Source: DAOUKH01 sp965261455 (GTDB lineage: Bacteria; Chloroflexota; Dehalococcoidia; SHYB01). From it: a stretch of 64,000 nt of DNA. A model generated the notes under the pieces. It was given only the letters and a program-made list of their open reading frames with translations, did not search any database and was not told the DNA's origin. The stretch lies in contig OZ253453.1 of assembly GCA_965261455.1 (NCBI GenBank), forward strand, positions 1,922,001 to 1,986,000. Direction: 5' to 3'. Position numbers and translations under genes: made by a program. Of the stretch, positions 43,825 to 52,583 are shown piece after piece (the first letter of the stretch is position 1; each line of letters begins with the position of its first letter).

Positions 43825-43848
43825 TCCACTTAACGAGAGATCGACGGC

Positions 43849-44652
43849 ATGACCAACGGCATTCGCTACGGCTACGCCGACACCCCGGAGGGGCAGGTCC
43901 ACTACCGGGAGGCGGGCTCGGGGCCCGCGGTGGTGCTGCTCCACGAGACGCCCCTGTCGGGCGCGACCTACGAGTGGGCGTTGCCGCTGCTGGCGCCGCA
44001 CGTCCGGGCCATCGCCCCCGACATCCCCGGCTACGGCTCGTCGCCGCCGCCGGACGCGCCGCTTTCGATTCCCGAGTACGCGCGCCGCATCGGTCTGATG
44101 CTGGACGCGCTGGGCCTCGAGCGGGCCGCCATCGCCGGAGGGCATACCGGAGCGGCGGTGGCACTGCAGATCGCCACCGACCTGCCCGGACGGGTGCCCA
44201 GCGTGATCGCCATGGGCACGCCTCTGTTCACCAAGGAGCAGGGGGAGGAGATGATCGAGCGGACCGACCTCGGCTACCACGCATCAAAGGACGGAACGCA
44301 CCTCGAGGCCGCGTGGACCTACATCGCCCGGTTCCTCGGCGATTCCTCCGACGAATACTACGACGTCGTCACGCGGGCCGTCATCCAGGCCGGCGGGCGC
44401 TTCGACTGGGCGTTCAAGGCCATCTTCACCTTCGACCTCTACGCCTTGCTGCCCAAGGTGCCCTGCCCTACCCTGTACCTGATCACCGAGGGGGACTTCC
44501 TCCGGGACAAGAACGAAGAGGCGGTGAGGCTCACGCCCAAAGGCGAGGGCCGGGTACTCGACCTTCCCCGAGGCGAGCTCTACGCGCGGTACCCGGAGAC
44601 CTTCCGCGACGAAGCGCTGGCATACTGGCGAAGGACCGGCTACCTCTCGTAG
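43849..44652 (+). CDS. Alpha/beta-hydrolase-fold protein with Thr at the nucleophile elbow
   Basis: The 267-residue protein has the fold pattern VVLLHETPLSGATYEW (oxyanion region), APDIPGYGSSPPP, an elbow AIAGGHTGAAVALQIA, a later acid region LYLITEGDFLRDKNEE, and a C-terminal Tyr/Arg-rich end. The nucleophile normally sits in G-x-S-x-G (GHSLG); here the segment is GHTGA, with Thr in the Ser position. No clear catalytic His is obvious after residue 230. It may be a hydrolase with an unusual nucleophile or a non-hydrolytic fold relative. It is 24 nt after the SDR, same operon. Confidence 0.82.
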   Translation: MTNGIRYGYADTPEGQVHYREAGSGPAVVLLHETPLSGATYEWALPLLAPHVRAIAPDIPGYGSSPPPDAPLSIPEYARRIGLMLDALGLERAAIAGGHTGAAVALQIATDLPGRVPSVIAMGTPLFTKEQGEEMIERTDLGYHASKDGTHLEAAWTYIARFLGDSSDEYYDVVTRAVIQAGGRFDWAFKAIFTFDLYALLPKVPCPTLYLITEGDFLRDKNEEAVRLTPKGEGRVLDLPRGELYARYPETFRDEALAYWRRTGYLS

Positions 44653-44679
44653 CATCACCGCGACCGCAACCGAACGGCT

Positions 44680-45876
44680 ATGGCTTCCTCCACACACGAA
44701 GAACGGGTCATCACCGACGAGGTGCTCGAACGGGCACGGCGTCACATCGGGGCGGCCCTCAAGACGCATGCGCCCTTCCACGAGCACGTCACCGCCGACG
44801 CGACGCGGCACTTCGCGCACGGCGGCGGCGACGACAACCCGCTCTACTGCGACCCCTCCTACGCGGCGGGAGCGCGCTGGGGGACCGTCATTGCGCCGCC
44901 GATGTTCTTCCGCAGCACCGGCGTTCCCTCGAAGACTGAGTGGTCGGAGGAGGAGCGCACCCTAGCGCGCGACCCGCTGAGCGGCATCCATTCCTGGTAC
45001 GCCGGCGACGTAGTCCGCTGGCTCCAGCCGATGAAGGCCGGCGACCAGATCTTCGAGCGCCGCTTCCTCAAGGACCTCATCGAGAAGTCGAGCTCCTTCG
45101 CGGGCCGCACCATCCTCGAAATCTCCCGCCGGGAGTACCGGAACCAGCACGGTGAGCTCGTGGTGGTGTCCGACCAGATCAACATCCGCGGCGGACGGCA
45201 GAAGAAGTGGGGCGAGCGCAAGAAGTACGCCGCCTACGAGCGTCACCGCTACACGCCGGAGGACATCGCGGGGATCGACGAAGCGTACGCGCGGGAGTCG
45301 CGGCGCGGCGCTGAGCCGCGGTACTGGGAGGATGTCGAGACCGGCGATGAGCTGCCGGGGCAGGTGAAGGGCCCGATCACCGTGACCGACATCATGAACT
45401 GGAACATGGGCTGGGGGCTCGCCATGCAGTTCCACGGCGCGCACCGGCTCGCCTATCAGTGGCGGAAGGCGCACCCCAGGGCCTACATGACCAACGAGTA
45501 CGGCGTCCCCGACAGCATCGAAGCCGTGCACTGGGACGACGAGCTCGCCCGCCGCACGGGCAACCCCCACGCCTACGACTACGGCGGCCAGCGGATCGCC
45601 TGGCTGGCGCAGATCATCACCGACTGGATGGGCGACGACGGCTGGCTGCTCTCGCTCGACTGTCAGGTGCGCCGCTTCGTCTACGTCGGCGACACTGTGT
45701 GGACGAAGGCCACGGTCACCGGCAAGTCGATAAACGACGGTCAGCGCGAGGTCGAGATCGAGGTGCGGGCCGAAGACCAGCGCGGCGAAGTCACGGCAAC
45801 GGGGCGCGCCGTCGCGCTGCTGCCGTCGAGGGCCGGTGGAAGCGTCGTCGTTCCGCCCAAGATCGACCTCGCCTAA
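44680..45876 (+). CDS. Double-hotdog MaoC-like hydratase
   Basis: The 398-residue protein has two hotdog halves. The N-terminal FAS1-dehydratase-like half includes FAHGGGDDNPLYCDPSYA and GTVIAPPMFFRSTG. The C-terminal half has YWEDVETGDELPGQVKGPIT, AHRLAYQWRK and GQRIAWLAQIITDWMGDDGW. Residues D.NP and the RW/WG.VIAPP pattern are typical of (R)-specific enoyl-CoA hydratase relatives that hydrate CoA esters. It closes the plus-strand gene set begun by the SDRs and converges on a CoA-transferase, fitting degradation of a CoA-activated acid. Confidence 0.85.
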   Translation: MASSTHEERVITDEVLERARRHIGAALKTHAPFHEHVTADATRHFAHGGGDDNPLYCDPSYAAGARWGTVIAPPMFFRSTGVPSKTEWSEEERTLARDPLSGIHSWYAGDVVRWLQPMKAGDQIFERRFLKDLIEKSSSFAGRTILEISRREYRNQHGELVVVSDQINIRGGRQKKWGERKKYAAYERHRYTPEDIAGIDEAYARESRRGAEPRYWEDVETGDELPGQVKGPITVTDIMNWNMGWGLAMQFHGAHRLAYQWRKAHPRAYMTNEYGVPDSIEAVHWDDELARRTGNPHAYDYGGQRIAWLAQIITDWMGDDGWLLSLDCQVRRFVYVGDTVWTKATVTGKSINDGQREVEIEVRAEDQRGEVTATGRAVALLPSRAGGSVVVPPKIDLA

Positions 45877-47103
45877 CTACGCGATGACTCCGCGCGCTTC
45901 GAGATCGCGCAGCTCCCTCGACCCGATCCCGAGCAGCTCGCCGTAGACGTACTCGTCGTCCTCACCGGTCTTGGGCGGGCGGCGGTCGATGCGGCCCGGC
46001 GTCCGGCTGAACTTCCACGGCGCGCCCATCAGCAGCAGCGGATTGCCCGCCACGTCTTCGGTGATTTCGAAGACGCCCCGCGCCTGCAGGTGCGGGTCGG
46101 CGAGGAGGTCCGCCGCCGAATAGGACGCGGTGGCGGGGACGCCCGCCGCCTGCAAGTCATTCATCGCCTCGATCTTGTCGCGCGGCGCTGTCCACGCCGC
46201 TATCTCAGCGTCGAGCTCGTGCTGGTGAGCATGACGCGCCGGCTCTGTAGCGAAACGAGGATCCGCGGGCCAATCGGGGCGGTCGAGGGCGGCGCAGAGG
46301 GCGCGCCATTCCTCGTCCGTCCCCACCGCAATCGAGAGCCATTGGTCGTCTCCCTTGCACGGGTAGACGCCGTGGGGCGCCATCTGGGGGTCGCGGTTGC
46401 CCATGCGGGGCTGGTCGCGTTTGTTGACCACGGCGTCGAGGACGGCCTCGCCGATGAAGCTTGTCATCACCTCGCGGCTGGCGGCGTCGATGTGGCAGCC
46501 TTCCCCCGATTGCCGGGCGTTCCAGACCGCGGTAAGTAGCGCGAACGAGGACGCCGTCCCCGAGATCAGGTCGACCGGCAGCCGCAGCTCGACGGGGGGG
46601 CCGTCCTCGTAGCCGGTGAGGTAGCCGGGGCCTCCCAGGGCGGAGAAGGCCTGCGCGAGTCCCTTGCCGTGGCGCTCGGGCCCCGTCGCGCCGTGCGCCG
46701 ACGCCGACAGCAGCACTAGCGCCGGGCTCAACGCACGCAGCTCGTCGTAGCCGAATCCGAGCCGATCGAAGACGCCGGCCTGGAAGTTCTCGGCGACGAC
46801 GTCGGAGACCGCGATGATGCGCTTGGCGAGCGCCACGCCATCGGGGTGCTTTAGGTTCAGACGGACGCCCTTCTTGTTCACGTAGAGCTCGTCCAGCGAG
46901 AACCAGCGCGTCCCTTTCTCCGCCCGCTCCGAGTCGCCCGAAGGCCGCACCCCCCGGAAGATCGTGGGATGCGCCGCCGTCTCGGGCTTGATGACCTCCG
47001 CGCCCATGAGCGAGCAGAGGAAGGTGCAGTAGGGGCCGACGCCGGCCCAAGTGAAGTCGACAATACGGACGCCGCTTAGCGGCTGGGGGTCGAAGCCGCT
47101 CAC
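45877..47103 (-). CDS. Family III CoA-transferase (CaiB/BaiF), copy 1
   Basis: The 408-residue protein has LSGVRIVDFTWAGVGPYCTF at the start, GVRLNLKHPDGVALAKRII, VAENFQAGVFDRLGFGYDEL, LPVDLISGTASSFALL (Asp in the catalytic position, alignment by eye) and GVPATASYSAADLLADPHLQARG near the C terminus. These enzymes move CoA between acids. The start is GTG 47103, only 2 nt after the stop of the second CoA-transferase upstream on the same strand, so they are co-translated and may form a heteromer. Confidence 0.9.
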   Translation of the reverse strand: MSGFDPQPLSGVRIVDFTWAGVGPYCTFLCSLMGAEVIKPETAAHPTIFRGVRPSGDSERAEKGTRWFSLDELYVNKKGVRLNLKHPDGVALAKRIIAVSDVVAENFQAGVFDRLGFGYDELRALSPALVLLSASAHGATGPERHGKGLAQAFSALGGPGYLTGYEDGPPVELRLPVDLISGTASSFALLTAVWNARQSGEGCHIDAASREVMTSFIGEAVLDAVVNKRDQPRMGNRDPQMAPHGVYPCKGDDQWLSIAVGTDEEWRALCAALDRPDWPADPRFATEPARHAHQHELDAEIAAWTAPRDKIEAMNDLQAAGVPATASYSAADLLADPHLQARGVFEITEDVAGNPLLLMGAPWKFSRTPGRIDRRPPKTGEDDEYVYGELLGIGSRELRDLEARGVIA

Positions 47104-47105
47104 GT

Positions 47106-48329
47106 CTAGACCGCCCCACCGGCGCGCAGCCCCGCGATCTCGCCGCCGCTGTACCCCGCGACCTCGGCCAGCACGTCGTCGGTGTGCTCGCCGAGCCTTG
47201 GAGCGGACCGTTCGACGGCGTAGGGATGGCCTGGTAGCTGGAAGGGGAGCCCGGGAATCTTGGTCATGCCCTCGACGGGGGAGGGATGCGGGGGCTCGAC
47301 GAAGAAGCCGCGCGCCTGCTCATGCTCGGACTCGGGAATCTCCGACGGGGCGTAGAACACGCCGCATGGGAAGCCATGCTTCAGGCCCAGGTCGTAGATC
47401 TCCCGCTTGGTGCGGTCCTTGGCCCAGGCGAAGAGGTACTCGTTGACCTCGGCGCCGTGTTCGGAGCGCCCCTCCTGGGTGGCGAACTTGGGGTCCCGCG
47501 CCCATTCGGGGTCGCCGAGCATTCTCGTGAACGCGTGCCAATGGTTGTCGGCGATGTGGAAGAGGACCTCGGCGTGGCCGTCCTTGCAAGGGATGCAGCC
47601 GCCGTAGGGGATGTCGCGGGTGGCCCGGGTCTCGACGAAGCCGCTCTGGGCCCACATGCCGATGGCGATGCGGGCGAGAGTGGCGTGGGCCTCTTGCTTC
47701 GACATGTCGATGTGCTGGCCCCGGCCCGATGCGGCGCGGCCGAAGACGCCGATGATCGCCGCCGAGGCCGCGGTCACGCCGCAGTAGTACTCGCCGACGT
47801 AGGCGCCGGTCTTCACCGGCTCGCGGTCGGGGAACATGCGCTGCGCCAGCCCCGGCGGCATGAGCCAGCCCTCGCCGCCGGCGTGGATCGTGTTCAGGTT
47901 GTAGGCCTTCCAACCGCTGTGCGGCCCCGTCTGACCGAACGGGGTGATCGAGAGCATGATGAGGCCGGGGTTGATCCGCTCCAGGTCGTCGTAGCCCAGC
48001 CCCATCGCCTCCAGCGACCCCGGCGGCGTGTCCTCGATGAGCAGGTCGCTCGCCTTCACAAGGCGGCGGAAGACCTCGCGCCCGGCGTCACCCTCCAGGC
48101 TCAGCGTCATGCCCCGCTTGTTCACGTTCACGTAGTGGTGGGTGAGGCTCCGCTCGGCATCGGGGAGGTCGCCGGGGAAGGGGCCGCGGCGGCGGGCGAT
48201 ATCGCCCTGGGGCGGCTCGATCTTGATCACGTCGGCGCCGACGTCGGCCAGCAGCTTGCCGCAGAACGGCCCCGCCACCAGCGAGGTGTAGTCGAGGACT
48301 CGGAGTCCATTCAGGAAGGGAATGCTCAT
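47106..48329 (-). CDS. Family III CoA-transferase (CaiB/BaiF), copy 2
   Basis: The 407-residue paralogue starts MSIPFLNGLRVLDYTSL. It has GADVIKIEPPQGDIARRRGP, NKRGMTLSLEGDAGREVF, SITPFGQTGPHSGWKAYNL, and the catalytic region TGAYVGEYYCGVTAAS, where Glu stands at the place usually taken by Asp169 (GDY/GDH). The C-terminal PFQLPGHPYAVERSAPRLGEH is typical. ATG 48329 is chosen because it matches the family N terminus; an in-frame ATG at 48377 would add 16 residues. Pairing with copy 1 suggests one functional unit. Confidence 0.88.
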   Translation of the reverse strand: MSIPFLNGLRVLDYTSLVAGPFCGKLLADVGADVIKIEPPQGDIARRRGPFPGDLPDAERSLTHHYVNVNKRGMTLSLEGDAGREVFRRLVKASDLLIEDTPPGSLEAMGLGYDDLERINPGLIMLSITPFGQTGPHSGWKAYNLNTIHAGGEGWLMPPGLAQRMFPDREPVKTGAYVGEYYCGVTAASAAIIGVFGRAASGRGQHIDMSKQEAHATLARIAIGMWAQSGFVETRATRDIPYGGCIPCKDGHAEVLFHIADNHWHAFTRMLGDPEWARDPKFATQEGRSEHGAEVNEYLFAWAKDRTKREIYDLGLKHGFPCGVFYAPSEIPESEHEQARGFFVEPPHPSPVEGMTKIPGLPFQLPGHPYAVERSAPRLGEHTDDVLAEVAGYSGGEIAGLRAGGAV

Positions 48330-48469
48330 CGTCGAGGTTCGGAAGCGCCGCGGAGCGATGATAGCACGCGGACTCATACCCAGCGGATTAGAGCCGAGGC
48401 GACACGGCCAACCAAGGGCGGCGGTTTCGACATCGGTTTTGGGGATGGTGGCTGTTCTTTACTCTTGCC

Positions 48470-49369
48470 CTATAGGAGAGGCTGCTGAACCTCCCGCTGA
48501 TGATGCTCGATTACCCGCGTCACTTGATAGTCATTACTAATCTTGTAGTCCTTCGAGAGCTCCTGTGTAATCTTGACACTACAGACAAGGACGTCCCCCG
48601 TGCCAAAGCGCTCATCACCGTCTATGACCTTCTGTAGGAAGTGCTTATCAAGAATCGAATACCAGCTGATCGTCTGTCCATTGCCTAATCGCCATTTGGC
48701 ATGAGGATCATCCAGGTTTGGAGCCACCACTGTCAGATTCTGCCTTGGTATCTCGATCACATTCTCCGTCGCATCCTGAGACTCATCGTCTCGAGGCGGA
48801 TCAATGTCACTTGACCCTATGGAGACTAAGTCGCCATGCTCGTCACGTATGTCGAATCTGTTCATCCCTGGTGCGCGCAGCGGTGCCACCAAACCATGCA
48901 GCGCCCTCCGGACTCTTGGATCTCGAAGAATCTCAAACACCCTGACTGGCACATTCAGCCTCAAGTCCTTGGCTTCAAGCCAAACTGCGTCGGGACTCTG
49001 ATCTACAACCTTATGCGGACGTCCCCTGAGGTGCTTGAATGCCCCAATGACTCCAATGATGTTGCGATCACCTGTCAGGAGTTCTTTCAGATTCACCGCA
49101 GTCGTAACGAGGTTTGGCGAGAGCACATTAAGGGCGGCGGCAACGTACAGCAACAGCTCAACCTCAAAAGAGCCTGGACTGGTGGCACGAATACGAAGGG
49201 ATGCGACTGCAGTATTGCCGTTTACAATCGCATTTGCCCGATGGTGCAAGCGCTGGGCTGAGTGCAGGGCATCTGCCAACTGGATTACATCCATCGTGTT
49301 GTCTTCGACACTCTCCCCCAGATAGGACATTGTCCAAGCTGCGGCTGTGGTGAGATCGTTACTGTTCAT
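48470..49369 (-). CDS. Hypothetical protein, compositional outlier
   Basis: This 299-residue soluble protein has no signal peptide, membrane helix or recognised domain. The N-terminal half is helical (WTMSYLGESVEDNTMDVIQL), with a hydrophobic patch FEVELLLYVAAALNVLSPNL. A segment LRDPRVRRALHGLVAPLRAPG follows, then a C-terminal part WYSILDKHFLQKVIDGDERF, VLVCSVKITQELSKDY and RVIEHHQREVQQPLL. GC content is clearly below that of its neighbours and codon use differs, suggesting horizontal acquisition. It stands alone between the CoA-transferases and an M24 peptidase. The function cannot be assigned. Confidence 0.75.
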   Translation of the reverse strand: MNSNDLTTAAAWTMSYLGESVEDNTMDVIQLADALHSAQRLHHRANAIVNGNTAVASLRIRATSPGSFEVELLLYVAAALNVLSPNLVTTAVNLKELLTGDRNIIGVIGAFKHLRGRPHKVVDQSPDAVWLEAKDLRLNVPVRVFEILRDPRVRRALHGLVAPLRAPGMNRFDIRDEHGDLVSIGSSDIDPPRDDESQDATENVIEIPRQNLTVVAPNLDDPHAKWRLGNGQTISWYSILDKHFLQKVIDGDERFGTGDVLVCSVKITQELSKDYKISNDYQVTRVIEHHQREVQQPLL

Positions 49370-49642
49370 GAGGCCCTTCGCTATGTGTCAGTCCGTACCT
49401 GGGGTAGTCCCGCTGCCAGTCGCGGAAGCCCACGCTAATGGCCTTGGCGCGTACCGTCCCCGGTTTAGCGTGGAGCAGCGTGATTATAGCCCGGCCCCGC
49501 TTCGGTCGGCCCCAGGCTCGGCAGGCAGGGCCGAAAGGCACTGCACGGGTTTGACCTGGGGCGGGGGCATTGCTAGGCTGGCGCAGGCGAGCGGGACGGT
49601 GAAGTCCGCCGCCAGCCCACTAGACCGCAAAGGACGCCGACC

Positions 49643-50857
49643 ATGCCATTGATGAACGAGCCCCGCGCCAAGCAGAAGATCGAGGAGCACGGGCTGGACG
49701 CGCTCGTGGCGACCACGAAGCCGAACTTTCACTACATCGCGGGGTGGGACTCCGACTCCTGGCTCTGGGGCCTGGGGAACATGGCCATCTACCCAGCGGA
49801 CGAGGACCAGAAGCCGGTCCTCCTGATCCCCAACAACGAGCTTGGACTTCACGGCCTCGACCCCGACTGGAAACCCGAGCTGCGGACCTTCGGCAAGGAG
49901 CTCTCCTTCGAGCTTCCACCGGGCTACGCGCCGCATCCGGGCGAGCAGCGCTTCATCGACAACTACGCCGAGGGCAGCCAGCATAACTGGATGGACCGTC
50001 TCGAAGCGCTCGGCGAGACGCTCGTCGAGAAGGGCTACCGGAACGCCAAGATCGGCGTCGACGACCCGCGCATCGCGGAGTACCTGAAGGAGCAGGGGTA
50101 TGCGCAGGGTGAGATCGTGGACTCGCAGCCCATCTTCCGGGACATCCGCGTGGTCAAGACGCCGCAAGAGATCGAGATCATGCGCAAGGCGAACGAGATC
50201 AACCTCGCCGGCATGCTCGAAGTGAACCGGGCGGTCAAGGAAGGCGCTGCCTGGAACGACGCGCTTCTCGCCCACGACATCTTCCTCGCCAAGCACGACA
50301 TCATGCGCACCGTGGGGGTGCGGATCAGCCGCGTGGGCAAGCTGGGCCTCTGCATGCTCCACCCCAAGGACTTCGAGGGCTACATGCCTAAGTCCGGCGA
50401 CCTGGTTCGTTTCGATTTCGAGGGCATCTACGAGGGCTACTGGACGGACCTCGGCCGGAGCTTCGTCATCGGTGAGCCGAACGACTTCCAGCTTCGCATT
50501 TACAACGCCATCCTTGAAGCGCGGAACGAGGCGTTCCGCAACGCCAAGCCCGGCGTCTCCGCGAACGAGCTCTGCTCGACGGCTCTGCAGAACATCGAGA
50601 AGTTCCGCGTGAAGACGGAGACCTCCGGCCTCGGCAGGCAGATGGCTTGGTCGCACGTCATCGGCCTCGAGCTCTACGAGAAGTGGTGCTGGTATCCGCG
50701 GGGCGACTTCATCCTCGAAGAGGGGATGGTCTTCAACTACGAGACGCCCTACGCGCAGATCGGCTTCGGCGGCATGCAGCTCGAAGACACGTTCCTGGTC
50801 ACCAAGGACGGCGCGGTCGACCTGTCGCCGATGAACCGGGAGCTGGTGTCGATCTAG
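49643..50857 (+). CDS. M24 family metallopeptidase (Xaa-Pro dipeptidase/creatinase type)
   Basis: The 404-residue protein has an N-terminal creatinase-like domain (KPNFHYIAGWDSDSW) and a C-terminal pita-bread domain with all metal ligands: Asp in VRFDFEGIY, Asp in YWTDLGRSF 11 residues on, His in WSHVIGLELYE, Glu in ILEEGMVFNYETPY and Glu in GGMQLEDTFLVT. The complete ligand set argues for an active dinuclear metal enzyme. Substrates of the family range from Xaa-Pro dipeptides to creatine-like compounds; this one is unknown. AAGGA lies upstream of ATG 49643. Confidence 0.9.
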   Translation: MPLMNEPRAKQKIEEHGLDALVATTKPNFHYIAGWDSDSWLWGLGNMAIYPADEDQKPVLLIPNNELGLHGLDPDWKPELRTFGKELSFELPPGYAPHPGEQRFIDNYAEGSQHNWMDRLEALGETLVEKGYRNAKIGVDDPRIAEYLKEQGYAQGEIVDSQPIFRDIRVVKTPQEIEIMRKANEINLAGMLEVNRAVKEGAAWNDALLAHDIFLAKHDIMRTVGVRISRVGKLGLCMLHPKDFEGYMPKSGDLVRFDFEGIYEGYWTDLGRSFVIGEPNDFQLRIYNAILEARNEAFRNAKPGVSANELCSTALQNIEKFRVKTETSGLGRQMAWSHVIGLELYEKWCWYPRGDFILEEGMVFNYETPYAQIGFGGMQLEDTFLVTKDGAVDLSPMNRELVSI

Positions 50858-50920
50858 GGCCTGTTCACACGGGGAGGGAGCAGCGCCCTTCGGGCGCTCG
50901 CGCGCCTGGCGGCGCGCGCC

Positions 50921-50955
50921 CTCTCTCAATCTCCCCCAGAGGGGGAGAGGCTTAA
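50921..50955. repeat. Family B palindrome copy 2
   Basis: CTCTCTCAAT, then a perfect CTCCCCC-AGA-GGGGGAG hairpin and AGGCTTAA. It lies about 64 bp after the M24 peptidase stop. There is no U-run, so a terminator role is unproven. Confidence 0.85.
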
Positions 50956-50956
50956 G

Positions 50957-51042
50957 GCGGGAGGCTTCGAATGGCCGTTGGTGGTTACGAGGCGGCCCCT
51001 CATCTCAATCTTCTCCCGTTGGGAGAAGAGGTAAGACCTCCC
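50957..51042. repeat. Family A repeat, part copy 5
   Basis: This copy is diverged but recognisable: GGCTTCGAATGGCCGTTGGTGG (in parts) through CTTCTCCC-GTT-GGGAGAAG to AGACCTCCCC. It shows that family A is dispersed, not only local to 31-32 kb. Confidence 0.8.
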
Positions 51043-51066
51043 CACCGGCGCGCCGCGGCGCGTGCC

Positions 51067-51104
51067 CTCTCTCAGTCTCTCCCTCTGGGAGAGAGGTTTA
51101 AGTG
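51067..51104. repeat. Family B palindrome copy 3
   Basis: CTCTCTCAGT followed by a CTCTCCC-TCT-GGGAGAG stem and AGGTTTAAGTG. It shares the flanks of copies 1 and 2 but has a compensated stem. Confidence 0.8.
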
Positions 51105-51150
51105 GGTGGCCCCCGCGGAGACCTTTGCGTAAGCCTCGTCGTGGAGGGTA

Positions 51151-51211
51151 GGGCGCGCACGAGGGGCGCTCCTACGGGACAGCCTTGGATTCCCGTTTTC
51201 GCGGGAATGAC
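51151..51211. repeat. Compound D+C repeat, copy 1
   Basis: A family D unit (GGGCGCGCAC...GGGGCGCTCCTACGGG) is followed directly by family C, GGATTCCCGTTTTCGCGGG plus AATGAC. C has a TTCCCG-xTTT-CGCGGGAA stem. The same D-then-C order occurs at 51703 and 58658. Confidence 0.85.
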
Positions 51212-51227
51212 GGATAGGCCCCGGCGG

Positions 51228-51653
51228 CTACGCTCTGGGTTCCGCGAGGCCGAGCTGGAGCCATATGCCCAGATCGTCCATGATGTCCCAGTGCTCGATG
51301 AACTTGCCGTCCTGGATGCGGAAGATGTCCATGGAGCGCTTGCGTATCTTCTTGCCCGTGGCGGTAAGGCCGAGGTAGTCGCCGAGGTGGGTGGACTCGG
51401 AGCTGGTGCGCACCCAGACCTTGTCGCCTTCGGCGCAGATGTCCTCGATGACGATGCGGCTGTCGGGGAAGGCCGCGGCCGCCTGGGCGAGGAACTGCTT
51501 GACGCCGTCGATCCCCGGCTTGAGGTTGTCGCGGTCGGGGTGGTGATGCACGTAGTCGGGCGAGAAGATTTCGTCGACGAGGTCGACGTTCCACCCGTTG
51601 AGCAGTTCTTCGAAGTGCCGCCGGACGAGCGCCTTGTTCTCCTCGATACCCAT
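51228..51653 (-). CDS. SnoaL-like (NTF2-fold) protein
   Basis: This 141-residue protein of the SnoaL-like ester cyclase/limonene-epoxide hydrolase-type fold has NKALVRRHFEELLNGWNVD, FSPDYVHHHPDRD, IEDICAEGDKVWVRTSSES and DIFRIQDGKFIEHWDIMD, all typical. The small alpha+beta barrels bind diverse hydrophobic substrates, and several are not enzymes. GGGAGA precedes ATG 51653. It lies 127 nt downstream of an SDR on the same strand across another D+C repeat. Confidence 0.87.
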   Translation of the reverse strand: MGIEENKALVRRHFEELLNGWNVDLVDEIFSPDYVHHHPDRDNLKPGIDGVKQFLAQAAAAFPDSRIVIEDICAEGDKVWVRTSSESTHLGDYLGLTATGKKIRKRSMDIFRIQDGKFIEHWDIMDDLGIWLQLGLAEPRA

Positions 51654-51702
51654 GTCTCTCCCTAGATGAGACTTTTGCTAAAAGCTTGGCGTGGAAGGGG
51701 AC

Positions 51703-51763
51703 GGGCGCCCACAAGGGGCGCCCCTACGGGGAAGGGCTGGATTCCCGCTTTCGCGGGAATGAC
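51703..51763. repeat. Compound D+C repeat, copy 2
   Basis: GGGCGCCCACAAGGGGCGCC with CCTACGGGG (D) is followed by GGATTCCCGCTTTCGCGGG with AATGAC (C, 51739-51763). It fills the gap between the SDR and SnoaL-like genes. Confidence 0.9.
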
Positions 51764-51780
51764 AGATACGCAAGGGCACC

Positions 51781-52569
51781 TTAGAGCATGTGGGCGCCGC
51801 CATCGACCATAAAGGTCTGGCCGGTGATGTAGTCGGCGTCCTCGCTGCAGAGAAAGACGGCGGTGCGTCCGATGTCCCGCTCCGGGTCACCGACGCGGCG
51901 CATCGGAATCTGTGCGGCGCGCTGGCGTATCCACTCCTCGGGGTCTTCGCCTTCGGCGACCAAGGCGTTCTGAGGGGTGAGCGCGGAGGGAGAGATGTTG
52001 TTGACATTGATCCCGTACGTGCCCCACTCGACGGCGGCGGTGCGGGTGAGCGCCCGGATCGCCTCCTTGTTGGCGTTGTAGTCGGCGGCGCCGGGCCAGC
52101 CGATGATCCCCATGATCGAGGCGAAGTTGATGATCTTGCCGCCGCCGCGCTCCTTCATGTGGGGGAAGACAGCCTTGCAGCAGAACCAGGTGGCTCGCGC
52201 GCCGGTGTCGAACGACTCGTCCCACCATTCCTCGGGGATCGACTCGACCGGCGAGCCCCGGTGCGCCGACGAGGCGCCCGTCCAGCTCTGGGCCGCGTTC
52301 ACCAGCACGTCCACTTGGCCGTAGCGCTCCACGGTCTGGGCGACCATGCGCTTGACCTGCTCCTCGTCGGCGACGTCGACGGTGAGAGCCATGCCGTCGC
52401 CTTCGAGCCGCTGCACTTCTTCCATGGCGGCCTCAGCGGCGTCCTGGTAGCGGTCGACGATGACGACCTTGGCCCCCTCCTTGACGAAGGCGCGGACGAT
52501 CCCGCGGCCCAAGTGCCCACCGCCGCCGGTGACGATCGCGACTTTCCCATCCAACATGCCGACTGCCAT
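51781..52569 (-). CDS. Short-chain dehydrogenase/reductase (SDR)
   Basis: The 262-residue SDR has TGGGGHLGRGIVRAFVKEG (about 15), NAAQSWTGASSAHRGSPVES, catalytic Ser in INFASIMG and YNANK (about 175), and ITGQTFMVDGGAHML at the C terminus. It is a close paralogue of the SDR at 35597. It is probably read together with the amidohydrolase upstream (15 nt gap). Confidence 0.9.
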   Translation of the reverse strand: MAVGMLDGKVAIVTGGGGHLGRGIVRAFVKEGAKVVIVDRYQDAAEAAMEEVQRLEGDGMALTVDVADEEQVKRMVAQTVERYGQVDVLVNAAQSWTGASSAHRGSPVESIPEEWWDESFDTGARATWFCCKAVFPHMKERGGGKIINFASIMGIIGWPGAADYNANKEAIRALTRTAAVEWGTYGINVNNISPSALTPQNALVAEGEDPEEWIRQRAAQIPMRRVGDPERDIGRTAVFLCSEDADYITGQTFMVDGGAHML

Positions 52570-52583
52570 AGTCCGTACCCTGC

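Larger units (their letters stand above)
50858..51227. other. 370-bp intergenic repeat cluster
   Basis: No gene is seen. Contents in order are a family B palindrome, a family A part-copy, another family B palindrome, and a compound D+C repeat running into the 3' end of the SnoaL-like gene. Confidence 0.8.
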
